Assembly: GCA_012797215.1 (NCBI GenBank)
Contig: JAAZPN010000149.1
Span: forward strand, 1-9,081
Source of the DNA: Chloroflexota bacterium
GTDB taxonomy: Bacteria; Chloroflexota; Anaerolineae; Anaerolineales; Anaerolineaceae
Direction of reading: 5' to 3'
DNA length: 9,081 nucleotides
Shown here piece after piece: positions 1 through 6,843 of the stretch. Under the pieces are notes generated by a model, which was not told the DNA's origin, did not search any database, and worked only from the letters and a program-made list of their open reading frames with translations. How positions within the stretch are numbered: position 1 is the stretch's first letter; each line of letters starts with the position of its first letter. The position numbers and the translations under genes are program-made.

Positions 1-467
1 CGGGCGTGGTCGATGATTTGTTTCATCGCTGGAGTCTCGCCTACAATGAATTCTTCCTGTCCGGCTTGGGCTGCCCGTAAGTGATTGAGCTCTCTACGCA
101 GTGCGACAGCTTCTCCCGCGCGGCGCACCGATTTTTCCAGCTCGAGCAAGTCCAATGGCTTTTCGATGAAATCCTGCGCCCCGTTCTTCATGGCTTCCAC
201 TGCCATGCTGATTTCCCCGTGCGCGGTGATAATAATAATTTGAGGACGGTTGGCCATGCGGGCTGTCTCCGTCAACAGGTTAGGTCCGTATCCATCCGGT
301 AGACGGACGTCCAGAATGATGATGTCTGCTTCGCCTTTGTTGATAAACTGCCTGGCTTCTGCAAGCGTGCCGGCTCCCAAGACTTCGTAGCCCTTAGATC
401 GCAAAAATTCAGAAACCACCAGTCTGGCGGTTTCCTCGTCGTCCACTACAAGAACTGTCGCTGTCAT
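1..467 (-). CDS. NtrC-family sigma-54-dependent response regulator (3' part missing at window edge)
   Basis: This gene runs off the left edge, so only about 155 N-terminal residues are visible. Residues 1-115 form a receiver domain: acidic pair D9-D10, phosphoacceptor D53 in ILDVRLPDG, T81, and K103 in the EKPL motif. A linker follows, and at residues 140-155 the sequence FIVGETPAMKQIIDHA is the typical opening of the AAA+ sigma-54 activation domain. By family knowledge it would be phosphorylated by the partner kinase, bind upstream enhancers as an oligomer and hydrolyse ATP to open sigma-54 promoter complexes; the GAFTGA loop and DNA-binding domain are outside the window. The ATG at 467 follows the kinase stop by 6 nt, with AAGG overlapping that stop, suggesting translational coupling. 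The kinase is immediately upstream and rpoN is upstream of that, which supports the assignment. The regulon cannot be inferred. Confidence 0.93.
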   Translation of the reverse strand, partial: MTATVLVVDDEETARLVVSEFLRSKGYEVLGAGTLAEARQFINKGEADIIILDVRLPDGYGPNLLTETARMANRPQIIIITAHGEISMAVEAMKNGAQDFIEKPLDLLELEKSVRRAGEAVALRRELNHLRAAQAGQEEFIVGETPAMKQIIDHA

Positions 468-473
468 CTCACC

Positions 474-2405
474 TTATTCCGCTTTCGGGAGAAACACATG
501 GAACATGGTTCCGCCCGGATAGCTCTCCAGATTGATCGTCCCTTTATGCGCGGTGACGATTCTTTTTGTAATCGCCAATCCCAAGCCAGTTCCGCTGACA
601 TTAGTGGTCACAAAAGGTTCAAAGATGTGGTCCTTAATGTCATCCGGTATGCCAGGACCCGAATCTGCCACGATGATTTCGTACTGAGCTGGAACAAGGT
701 GCTCCGCGCCATTTATCACGCGCAAATTCAGAGTTCCGCCGGTTTTTTCCATCGCTTGCACCGCGTTGCTGACCAGATTCACAAAAACCTGTTCCAACGC
801 GCGCGCGTCAGCCCTCACCAAAGGATGCGCCGGGTTCGCGTCAAAATTATACCTGATATTCAAACGGGTAAGGCGCGGCGCCCAGCGCTCCAGGATGCTG
901 GGAAGCATCTCAGCCAGGTCCACCGGCCGAAAATGGTACTCAACCGGTTTTGAGAAGGTCAGCGTGGAATCCATTAAATGAGTCAGGCGCAAGCAGTCGT
1001 TTTGCAGGCGGGAGACAAGGTCGTAGTGCGGATCTCCCGGTTTCATGGTCATGCCGATATACTGCAAACCAGTCATGATGCTATTAATTGGATTTTTGAC
1101 CTCGTGGGCGAAAATCGCGGAAACTTCTCCCAAAAATGCGCGTTGTTCCAGCTGTTGGGTATGCGCGCGTATTTGCTCACTCTGGCTGAGGTCTCGCAAG
1201 ATTAAGAGAATGCTGCTCAGCTTTCCGTCAGTCATTACCGGGATGCATACCACTTGCGCCAGAAATGATTTGCCTGTGCGGGTATTCAAGCTAAGATTGT
1301 TCGCGACTTTAGTGGAGATGCCCTGCTGCGCGGATTTATACAAGGTTGAAAGTGTTTCGTTGCCAATCAGCACCATATCGGCTTTTTGGAGAAAAACTTC
1401 GCTGCTCGCGTACCCCAGCATCATTTCCGCGCTGGGGTTCATCTCTGCCACGGATAGGTCTGGGGTGAGGATAATCAGGCCTTCTTCAATATTGTCGCTA
1501 ATCGCGTGTTCCAGCTGAACTACCTGCCTGGTTCTCTGAACGGCGCGCTGGGCGTTCTCCACGCGTGCCAGATGATGCAGCACGCCAGCAGTGCTGGAAG
1601 CTATCAGTTTTATTCTCCGAAGACTGTCTTCGTCAGGCTGACTTCCAAATCCCGCCGCTGTCAGCGCACCCAAAAATTCTTTTTGGCGCGACAAAGGTAT
1701 GACCAATAAGTAGTGAAACCCCTTGACCAACGCCAGCTCTTCCAGGGTGGAGCTGGGTTTTTGGGAAGATTTCCAGGTGATAATATCAGCCGTCAGCGGT
1801 TCTGGCGGCGTGTAAAGGTCCGGGAATTGCGCGCTCTGCAGGTCAGTATCCAGGCGCACCCGGATAAGCTCTTTTTCGCCCTTGCGCTGAATATAGACTG
1901 CCGCCGCCTGGGCGCGCAGTGATTTGTGAAGGATTTCCGCGGCCGCGCTTAGCGCTGCGGTGCTTGTGTCCTGATGTTGGATTCGCAAGAGGGCTTCGAT
2001 AAAAGCTAAGCTGGCGGCGTGACTTTCGGGCTCGACTTGCGAATCGGGCGGCGAAAAAACGAGGGCTACGATTTGATTTGTCTGGCTCAGGGATTGAATG
2101 CGCAGGCTTGCTTGAATTTTGCTGCCGCCAGCAGTTTTCAGGTGGACTAGACGCGCGTCTCTTCCAGTGGGGTTTGTGTCGAGTTTGAGCGTGACTAGCG
2201 TTGTTAGTGATTTGCCCAGCAAGCTGGCGAGCTCAAATGAGGTCAGTTCCAGCAGCTTTTGGTTGACAGAAATGATTGAGTCGTTGCTGCGGTTGTAGCT
2301 TAGGGCGGCAGCCGGCACAAGCTCCAGAATCAAAGAGAAATCAAGAGCTTGCAGTTCATCATCTGCGGGTTCAAATGGAAGCCGGGGAGAAATGGGGTTT
2401 GCCAA
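474..2405 (-). CDS. Soluble PAS-GAF-PAS sensor histidine kinase (NtrB-like), TTG start
   Basis: A 643-residue sensor kinase that should autophosphorylate and pass the phosphate to the NtrC-type regulator encoded 6 nt downstream. Reading order: a divergent PAS-like domain (about 23-120), a GAF-like domain (about 130-285), a short helical linker, a second PAS domain (about 297-408), HisKA with the H box FAHEVKNPINS and phosphoacceptor H434, then the HATPase_c domain with N box around N543/N547, G1 box DSGPGIP (581-587), FEPFVTT and G2 box GTGLGL (605-610). All catalytic boxes look intact. No transmembrane segment is visible, so it is probably cytosolic and senses an internal signal; the ligand is unknown. 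The start is TTG at 2405, the first possible start after the in-frame TGA at 2409-2411, with AGG seven nt upstream inside the end of rpoN. An ATG at 2412-2410 is in another frame and stops soon. The 3-nt gap to rpoN implies co-transcription and coupled translation. Confidence 0.93.
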   Translation of the reverse strand: MANPISPRLPFEPADDELQALDFSLILELVPAAALSYNRSNDSIISVNQKLLELTSFELASLLGKSLTTLVTLKLDTNPTGRDARLVHLKTAGGSKIQASLRIQSLSQTNQIVALVFSPPDSQVEPESHAASLAFIEALLRIQHQDTSTAALSAAAEILHKSLRAQAAAVYIQRKGEKELIRVRLDTDLQSAQFPDLYTPPEPLTADIITWKSSQKPSSTLEELALVKGFHYLLVIPLSRQKEFLGALTAAGFGSQPDEDSLRRIKLIASSTAGVLHHLARVENAQRAVQRTRQVVQLEHAISDNIEEGLIILTPDLSVAEMNPSAEMMLGYASSEVFLQKADMVLIGNETLSTLYKSAQQGISTKVANNLSLNTRTGKSFLAQVVCIPVMTDGKLSSILLILRDLSQSEQIRAHTQQLEQRAFLGEVSAIFAHEVKNPINSIMTGLQYIGMTMKPGDPHYDLVSRLQNDCLRLTHLMDSTLTFSKPVEYHFRPVDLAEMLPSILERWAPRLTRLNIRYNFDANPAHPLVRADARALEQVFVNLVSNAVQAMEKTGGTLNLRVINGAEHLVPAQYEIIVADSGPGIPDDIKDHIFEPFVTTNVSGTGLGLAITKRIVTAHKGTINLESYPGGTMFHVFLPKAE

Positions 2406-2408
2406 AGA

Positions 2409-3821
2409 TCATCCTGTCACAGCGGGATGATTATGCCGCAGATGCGCCGGCAGAATACCTTCCATAGAGCGGTACTTTGCCACCGTGCGGCGGGCAATAT
2501 TCACCCCGTGCGCCTTCAGGTTTTCCTGGATTTCAGAATCGCTGAGCGGACGCTTTTCTGAAGCTATCATTTCCTTTATCAAGGTGCGCTGGGAAAGACT
2601 GCGGTCAAAAAAGATGGAGAGAGGCACGATGCGTTTGTTCGGAAGCTGGACGGATTTTCCCGCGACTGCCCGCGAGATGGTCGACTCGTGCACATTCAAG
2701 GCTTCAGCAATTTCAGCGCGGGTCAGTGGCTGCATTTCTTTCTCGCCGGAAAGCACATAGTCCTTTTGCAGTACCACGAGTTTTTCAAGCAGCAGTCGCA
2801 GCGCGTTGGAGCGCTGTTGGATGCACTTGACCAACAACGAGGCTTTCTCAATGTCTTCTTTCCATTCCTCCACTTTCTCTCCGGTCACTTGCTTTATGGA
2901 GGTCTTGAAGAGCGGGTTGACGCGCAGCGTACCGCGGATGGGATGAATAATTTCAACTACCAATTGGTTGTTGGGGTTTTCATTGAGATGATAAATCAGA
3001 ATATCAGGGCGGTGATACACAGTTGCCCCGGAAGCGGCAGGGGATTGCAGATCTCCCCAGTGCGCGCGCGCGGGGAAGGGGTTCAGGTTCTCGCTGATAA
3101 ATGCGGCGGCGTTCTGTACCTTCGTGCTGGTTGTTCCCAATGCGCGGGCAATTTCCGCGTAGTGATGCTGGCTGAGCTTGGGCAGGTGATCGAGCACAAT
3201 TTCCCGGGTGAAAGCTGGGATTTCAACGCCCTCAGACAAGACTTCCAGCTGGACCAGCAATGCTTCTTTTGGGTTTGTGGAACAGACGCCAATGGGGTCA
3301 CAGCGTTTTAGCCGTTCAATTAAGGCGGTAATGTCATCGGGCAGCCGGTGGTGATAACGCGCGACATCCAGGATTGTGGTGGTTAGGAATCCGTCCTCGT
3401 CCAAATGGCTGAGCAAATAGGCTGCCAAGCCGCGGTCTTCCACTTCCAATTCAGCGGCTACCTGGCGCAGCACATACTCTGGCAGGCTGACCATTTCTGA
3501 CGCGAAAGGCTCTTCCGGCGCTTCTTCCGCGGTCAACACTCTGGTGGTGTAAAAATCTTCAGGCGCGGAAACAAAAACTATTGGGTCATCCGCGGATTGG
3601 TTGGCAGGCTGGCTGCAAATGGGGCAGGCACCGGTTGCTGGAAGGAGGCGTTTGCACATTGGACAGCGGCGTTCTTCAACAAGCTCCAGTGCTGGATTGG
3701 TCGAAAGTTCAGATTCAACCTTTTGAAGCAGTTCGCCGGAATTCAAGCTGAGCAGCGTCATGGTTTGCGCTAAATGCGCAGAGGGGGTAGCGAGCGGCTG
3801 TTGGTAATGGGTCTGAAGCAC
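2409..3821 (-). CDS. rpoN: RNA polymerase sigma-54 factor with zinc-ribbon-like insertion
   Basis: Sigma-54 directs RNA polymerase to -24/-12 promoters and needs an AAA+ activator to start transcription. Numbered from the GTG at 3821 (470 residues, usual size for the family): region I lies at about 1-47, ending in STNPALELV. A four-cysteine module, CPMC (53-56) and CPIC (66-69), follows where other members have the variable acidic region II. The core-binding domain runs to about 340. A helix-turn-helix contains HESTISRAVAGK (from 378). The signature RpoN box ARRTVAKYRS (443-452) is intact. An upstream in-frame TTG at 3857 would add 12 residues, but GTG 3821 has a strong GGAAGGGAG at 7-nt spacing, its product begins MLQTHYQQ like family N-termini, and a promoter overlaps the extra codons. 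It is the first gene of an operon with a kinase and an NtrC-type activator. The family call is secure; zinc binding is inferred. Confidence 0.95.
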   Translation of the reverse strand: MLQTHYQQPLATPSAHLAQTMTLLSLNSGELLQKVESELSTNPALELVEERRCPMCKRLLPATGACPICSQPANQSADDPIVFVSAPEDFYTTRVLTAEEAPEEPFASEMVSLPEYVLRQVAAELEVEDRGLAAYLLSHLDEDGFLTTTILDVARYHHRLPDDITALIERLKRCDPIGVCSTNPKEALLVQLEVLSEGVEIPAFTREIVLDHLPKLSQHHYAEIARALGTTSTKVQNAAAFISENLNPFPARAHWGDLQSPAASGATVYHRPDILIYHLNENPNNQLVVEIIHPIRGTLRVNPLFKTSIKQVTGEKVEEWKEDIEKASLLVKCIQQRSNALRLLLEKLVVLQKDYVLSGEKEMQPLTRAEIAEALNVHESTISRAVAGKSVQLPNKRIVPLSIFFDRSLSQRTLIKEMIASEKRPLSDSEIQENLKAHGVNIARRTVAKYRSMEGILPAHLRHNHPAVTG

Positions 3822-3828
3822 GGTTGGT

Positions 3829-3837
3829 CTCCCTTCC
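3829..3837 (-). promoter_or_regulatory. Strong ribosome binding site deciding the rpoN start
   Basis: The minus strand reads GGAAGGGAG, 7 nt before the GTG at 3821-3819. This near-ideal Shine-Dalgarno element lies inside the codons that would be translated from the upstream TTG at 3857, so it argues for GTG as the true rpoN start. Confidence 0.75.
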
Positions 3838-3843
3838 AGGAAA

Positions 3844-3872
3844 AGTATAATCTTCAATGCCTAAAGTTGCAA
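3844..3872 (-). promoter_or_regulatory. Housekeeping (sigma-70/A type) promoter for the rpoN-kinase-regulator operon
   Basis: On the minus strand a -35-like TTGCAA (3872-3867) is followed by exactly 17 nt and a -10 TATACT (3849-3844), matching the consensus at 4/6 and 5/6 positions. Transcription would start near 3838, giving a short leader of about 17 nt with the ribosome binding site at its 5' end. Placement just before rpoN supports it; it has not been mapped. Confidence 0.6.
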
Positions 3873-3940
3873 GAACTGTACCAAAGAAAAATGATGAAAA
3901 CTGACTCGTTTCCAATGGAATCGAGATTAATCGGATAGCA

Positions 3941-3977
3941 AACAGCCGCGAAAAACGCGGACCTGCATGGGGCTGTT
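3941..3977. repeat. Nested inverted repeat in the divergent rpoN/aminotransferase intergenic region
   Basis: The outer arms are AACAGCC (3941-3947) and GGCTGTT (3971-3977). Nested at the left arm is a second perfect dyad, CCGCG (3946-3950), five A residues, CGCGG (3956-3960). The right outer arm sits where the -35 element of the plus-strand promoter would be, so the element could be an operator or a DNA/RNA hairpin. The two structures share bases 3946-3947 and could not both form fully at once. Confidence 0.5.
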
Positions 3978-3995
3978 CGTTTCAGCGTGCAAGGT

Positions 3996-4001
3996 TATAA
4001 T
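3996..4001 (+). promoter_or_regulatory. -10 box for the aminotransferase-hflX pair
   Basis: A perfect TATAAT lies 30 nt before the aminotransferase ATG. The hexamer at -35 spacing (CTGTTC, 3973-3978) is a poor match, so this promoter may be weak or need an activator; it coincides with one arm of an inverted repeat. An AAGGAG at 4011-4016 is the only ribosome binding site candidate, but is an unusually long 14 nt from the ATG at 4031. Confidence 0.5.
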
Positions 4002-4030
4002 GGAAAGAAAAAGGAGCTTTCTCACCAGAC

Positions 4031-5206
4031 ATGAAAATCCGCCCTGCGCATACTGTAGAAAACATCAAACCTTACTTTTTTGCGTCCCTAAACAAGACTT
4101 TGGCCGATCTCAAGGCGAAAGGCGTCAACATCATCCGCCTGGATATGGGTTCTCCCGATTTACCACCTGCTCCGTTCATCATTGACCGCCTGATTGAATC
4201 CGCGCGGGACCCCAAAAAGCATGGGTATTCTCCGATGGGAGGTTCCAGCGATTTCCTGAAGGCTGTGACTGATTACTACAAAACACGTTTTGGCGTTGAC
4301 CTGAACCCGAAAACTGAAGTTTTGGCGCTGCTCGGTTCCAAAGAAGGCATTTTCAATATTAACCACACCTTGCTGGATCCTGGAGATTTGGTGCTTATGC
4401 CAGATCCCTATTATCCGGTCTACCTGGCAGGTGCCCAGCTGGCAGACAGCCGGGTTTATTTTATGCCGCTGCTGAAGGAAAACGACTTTTTACCGGATCT
4501 GAATGCCATCCCTAAAGAAATCGCCCGCGAAGCCAAGATGATGTGGCTTAACTACCCTAACAATCCTACTGGCGCGATTGCTGGGTTGGACTTTTTCGCA
4601 AAGGCCGTGGAATTCGCCAGGGAAAATGAGATTGTGATTGTGCACGACGCCCCGTATACCGACCTGACTTTTGATGGTTATCGGGCGCATTCCATCCTGG
4701 AAGTTCCTGGCGCGAAAGACGTTTCCATTGAATTTAATTCGCTCTCCAAGACCTACAACATGGCGGGTTGGCGCGTGGGCATGGCAGTAGGCAATACTGA
4801 AGTCATTCGTTTGCTGGCATCTTATAAGAGCCAGATTGACAACTCCATCTTCCAACCGATCATGGACGCTGGCGCGCTCGCGCTTACCGGGGATCAATCC
4901 TGGTTGGCTGACCGAAACCTGGTGTATCAGGAACGCCGCGATGTGGTCTATGAAGGCTTGATTAAAGCTGGATTTGAGGTGGATAAGCCTAAGGCAGCGC
5001 TTTATCTGTGGGCCAGGCTGCCGCAGAAGTTTGGCGACCCAATGCAGTTTTGCGCGGATGTGTTGAACGAGACCGGCGTCAGCATGACTCCCGGGGTCAT
5101 CTACGGACCAAGCGGAAAAGATTACATCCGCATCTCTATTATCACACCTACCGAGCAAATAAGAGAAGCAATGAGCCGCCTGGTGATGTGGGTGAACAAC
5201 AACTGA
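4031..5206 (+). CDS. PLP-dependent class I/II aminotransferase, LL-diaminopimelate aminotransferase-like
   Basis: A 391-residue fold-type I aminotransferase of full family length. Visible landmarks: glycine-rich MGSPD near 39-43 and the cofactor-region motif GSKEG (102-106), which resembles LL-diaminopimelate aminotransferase (DapL) and its close relatives. Also present are NYPNNPTGA (174-182) with the conserved Asn, HDAPY (205-209) with Asp206 and Tyr209 placed to contact PLP, SLSKTYNMAGWRVG with Schiff-base Lys240 and phosphate-contacting Arg248, and Arg367 in YIRIS, the usual substrate-carboxylate arginine. If DapL, it would transfer an amino group from glutamate to tetrahydrodipicolinate, making LL-diaminopimelate for lysine and cell-wall synthesis in one step. 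Substrate choice among aspartate, alanine and diaminopimelate aminotransferases cannot be settled by motif reading, so no symbol is given. It lies 6 nt upstream of hflX, in the same reading frame, separated only by TGA and two codons; co-transcription is likely, but no functional link is known. Confidence 0.9.
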   Translation: MKIRPAHTVENIKPYFFASLNKTLADLKAKGVNIIRLDMGSPDLPPAPFIIDRLIESARDPKKHGYSPMGGSSDFLKAVTDYYKTRFGVDLNPKTEVLALLGSKEGIFNINHTLLDPGDLVLMPDPYYPVYLAGAQLADSRVYFMPLLKENDFLPDLNAIPKEIAREAKMMWLNYPNNPTGAIAGLDFFAKAVEFARENEIVIVHDAPYTDLTFDGYRAHSILEVPGAKDVSIEFNSLSKTYNMAGWRVGMAVGNTEVIRLLASYKSQIDNSIFQPIMDAGALALTGDQSWLADRNLVYQERRDVVYEGLIKAGFEVDKPKAALYLWARLPQKFGDPMQFCADVLNETGVSMTPGVIYGPSGKDYIRISIITPTEQIREAMSRLVMWVNNN

Positions 5207-5212
5207 GCGCGA

Positions 5213-6550
5213 ATGAACCAACTGCCTAAAGAACATTCGAATTTACCGGAGGCGGAAACCGCTATTTTGGTTGGCGCGCAAATTGGTTCCGGCTCCGGGC
5301 AGCCTTTGAGCCTGGAGGATTCCCTGGCTGAGCTGGAGCTGCTGGCGGAGACTGCAGGTATCGAAGTGCTGGCAACCCTCACCCAGAACCTGGACTCGGT
5401 TAATCCACGCACGTTCATTGGCAGCGGCAAGGTTGAAGAACTCAAGCTGCTGGCTGAAGAGTTAGGTGTGGGGATTGTCCTCTTTGATGAAGAGCTCTCT
5501 CCGCGGCATCAACGCGAATTGGAAGAGGTGTTGGGAAGAGCTATCAAGGTCATCGACCGCAGCGCATTAATCCTCGATATCTTCTCCCAGCACGCGCGCA
5601 CGCGGGAGGGCATGCTTCAGGTGGAATTGGCGCAGCTGGAATATCGCCTGCCGCGCCTGACCCGTGCCTGGACACACCTGGCGCGCCAGGCTGGTGGGGG
5701 CGCTGGCCGCACAGGCAGCGTTGGGGGTGTCGGTTTGCGCGGACCAGGGGAAACCCAACTGGAAGTCGACCGACGCGAAATCAAAACCAAAATCGCGAAA
5801 TTGCGCGAGGAGCTGGAAAAGGTGCGCGAGCACCGTTTGCGTCACCGTGAGCACCGCCGCAAGACGAATGTTCCTGTTGTCGCACTGGTAGGTTACACCA
5901 ACGCTGGGAAATCCACCCTGCTGAATACCCTTACAAACGCGGATATCTATGTGGCGGATCAGCTTTTTGCAACCCTGGACCCAACCACACGGCAGTTGGA
6001 GCTGCCGTCGGGGCAGTCAATTGTCCTGACTGATACCGTGGGTTTCATCCAAAAGCTGCCAACCCAACTGGCGGCTGCCTTTCGGGCAACACTGGAGGAA
6101 ATCGCGGAGGCTGACCTACTGATTCACGTGGTGGACATCTCGCATCAAAACGCGGCGCAGCAAAAGAAAACAGTTTTAGAGACGCTGCTGGAGATTGGCG
6201 CTGGGGATATCCCGGTAATCACGGCCTACAACAAGATCGACCTATTGGCTCAGGATGAGCTTGAGCGTGTGCGATCGAACCTGGAAAACCAGGCGCTGCT
6301 GATCAGCGCCAAGAAGGCAAGCGGTTTAGAGGCGCTGCTGGAAACGATTGGACGCGAGCTGTTCGCCGCTTATGTGGAGTTGGACGTGCTGCTGCCCTAC
6401 GAACAAGGGCATTTGGTCTCTGTATTTCATGAGAAAGGGCATGTTCAAAAAATGGAGCACATAGAAAAAGGCATTCACATTTGCGGTTATCTCCCAAAGG
6501 AGCTTGTCTCGCAATTCTTGCCATTTCAACGAAAACGCGTTGTTAAATAA
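5213..6550 (+). CDS. hflX: Ribosome-associated GTPase HflX
   Basis: A 445-residue HflX-family GTPase, usual length. The N-terminal HflX domain (about 17-215) shows SVNPRTFIGSGKVEEL (62-77), the stretch around DRSALILDIFSQHARTREG (115-133) and a glycine-rich GGGAGRTGSVGG followed by GPGETQLEVDRR, then a charged helical linker. The G domain has P-loop GYTNAGKST (227-235), switch I FATLDPTTR (252-260), G3 DTVGF (274-278), G4 NKID (340-343) and SAKKASG (365-371) as the G5 region. All GTP-binding motifs are intact. By family knowledge HflX binds the 50S subunit and splits stalled or stress-inactivated 70S ribosomes. The ATG at 5213 follows the aminotransferase stop by 6 nt; no good ribosome binding site is visible, so translation is probably coupled. 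A strong hairpin directly after the stop ends the unit. Confidence 0.97.
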   Translation: MNQLPKEHSNLPEAETAILVGAQIGSGSGQPLSLEDSLAELELLAETAGIEVLATLTQNLDSVNPRTFIGSGKVEELKLLAEELGVGIVLFDEELSPRHQRELEEVLGRAIKVIDRSALILDIFSQHARTREGMLQVELAQLEYRLPRLTRAWTHLARQAGGGAGRTGSVGGVGLRGPGETQLEVDRREIKTKIAKLREELEKVREHRLRHREHRRKTNVPVVALVGYTNAGKSTLLNTLTNADIYVADQLFATLDPTTRQLELPSGQSIVLTDTVGFIQKLPTQLAAAFRATLEEIAEADLLIHVVDISHQNAAQQKKTVLETLLEIGAGDIPVITAYNKIDLLAQDELERVRSNLENQALLISAKKASGLEALLETIGRELFAAYVELDVLLPYEQGHLVSVFHEKGHVQKMEHIEKGIHICGYLPKELVSQFLPFQRKRVVK

Positions 6551-6552
6551 AA

Positions 6553-6581
6553 AACTCCACGCAGAGCGTGGAGTTAAGTTT
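6553..6581. terminator. Bidirectional intrinsic terminator between hflX and rpmF
   Basis: Perfect 10-bp stem AACTCCACGC (6553-6562), loop AGA, GCGTGGAGTT (6566-6575). Read on the plus strand it is followed by AAGTTTT; on the minus strand it ends in GTTTTTTATTT, the stronger U-tract. It starts 2 nt after the hflX stop and 18 nt after the convergent rpmF stop, so it can end both transcripts, with better termination expected for rpmF. Confidence 0.88.
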
Positions 6582-6592
6582 TACGGCGGGGG

Positions 6593-6778
6593 TTAATCTT
6601 TTTCGATGGTGAGAACTTCTCTACCCTGATAGTAGCCGCATTTTGGGCAGACACGATGCGGCAGACGAGGCTCTCCGCAATTGGGGCAGGCAACACTGTT
6701 GCGGGCTTTGAGAGCATCGTGTGAGCGTCGGCGATCGCGGCGTCCGGAGGTGGTTTTTCTCTTAGGTAATGGGGTCAT
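6593..6778 (-). CDS. rpmF: 50S ribosomal protein L32 (bL32), zinc-binding form
   Basis: A 61-residue basic protein with the bL32 pattern: an N-terminal PKRKTTSGRRDRRRSHDAL rich in Lys/Arg, then CPNC (31-34) and CPKC (44-47). All four cysteines are present, so this is the zinc-binding (C+) version rather than the cysteine-less paralogue some bacteria use under zinc limitation. It is a structural protein of the large ribosomal subunit. AGGAG at 6785-6789 lies 6 nt before the ATG at 6778, an excellent ribosome binding site. It has its own promoter upstream and a hairpin terminator downstream, so it looks monocistronic. In many bacteria rpmF neighbours the YceD/DUF177 gene or fatty-acid synthesis genes; neither is present here. 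Confidence 0.96.
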   Translation of the reverse strand: MTPLPKRKTTSGRRDRRRSHDALKARNSVACPNCGEPRLPHRVCPKCGYYQGREVLTIEKD

Positions 6779-6810
6779 CTTGCACTCCTGATTATTTCGT
6801 TAACTTGGCT

Positions 6811-6839
6811 AATATACCCGATATCGCAAAATAATGCAA
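6811..6839 (-). promoter_or_regulatory. Promoter of rpmF
   Basis: On the minus strand TTGCAT (6839-6834), a 17-nt spacer and TATATT (6816-6811), matching the -35/-10 consensus at 3/6 and 5/6. The start would fall near 6804, giving a leader of about 26 nt that contains the AGGAG ribosome binding site. Spacing is ideal, though the -35 is weak. Confidence 0.55.
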
Positions 6840-6843
6840 GTTA

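Noticed and set aside
498..953. Plus-strand open frame of 151 codons opposite the kinase catalytic domain
   Set aside because: It is the complement of the HATPase and HisKA coding region and its composition (many His, Arg, Cys) is that of a shadow frame.
2688..3311. Plus-strand open frame of 207 codons opposite rpoN
   Set aside because: It is antisense to conserved rpoN sequence, has no family resemblance and no convincing ribosome binding site.
3619..3642. Possible sigma-54 promoter (GGCAGGCACCGGTTGC) inside rpoN, plus strand
   Set aside because: The distance between the GG and GC elements is 8 or 12 nt rather than the required 10, and it lies inside coding sequence.
5204..5215. Aminotransferase and hflX share a reading frame across a TGA, hinting at a readthrough fusion
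   Set aside because: Both proteins have normal family length and termini, and no selenocysteine hairpin or readthrough context is visible; it is an ordinary gene junction.
4490..5236. Long minus-strand open frame (248 codons) opposite the aminotransferase
   Set aside because: It lies wholly antisense to a gene with intact catalytic motifs, shows no recognisable domain, and is rich in His, Arg and Cys as expected for a shadow frame.
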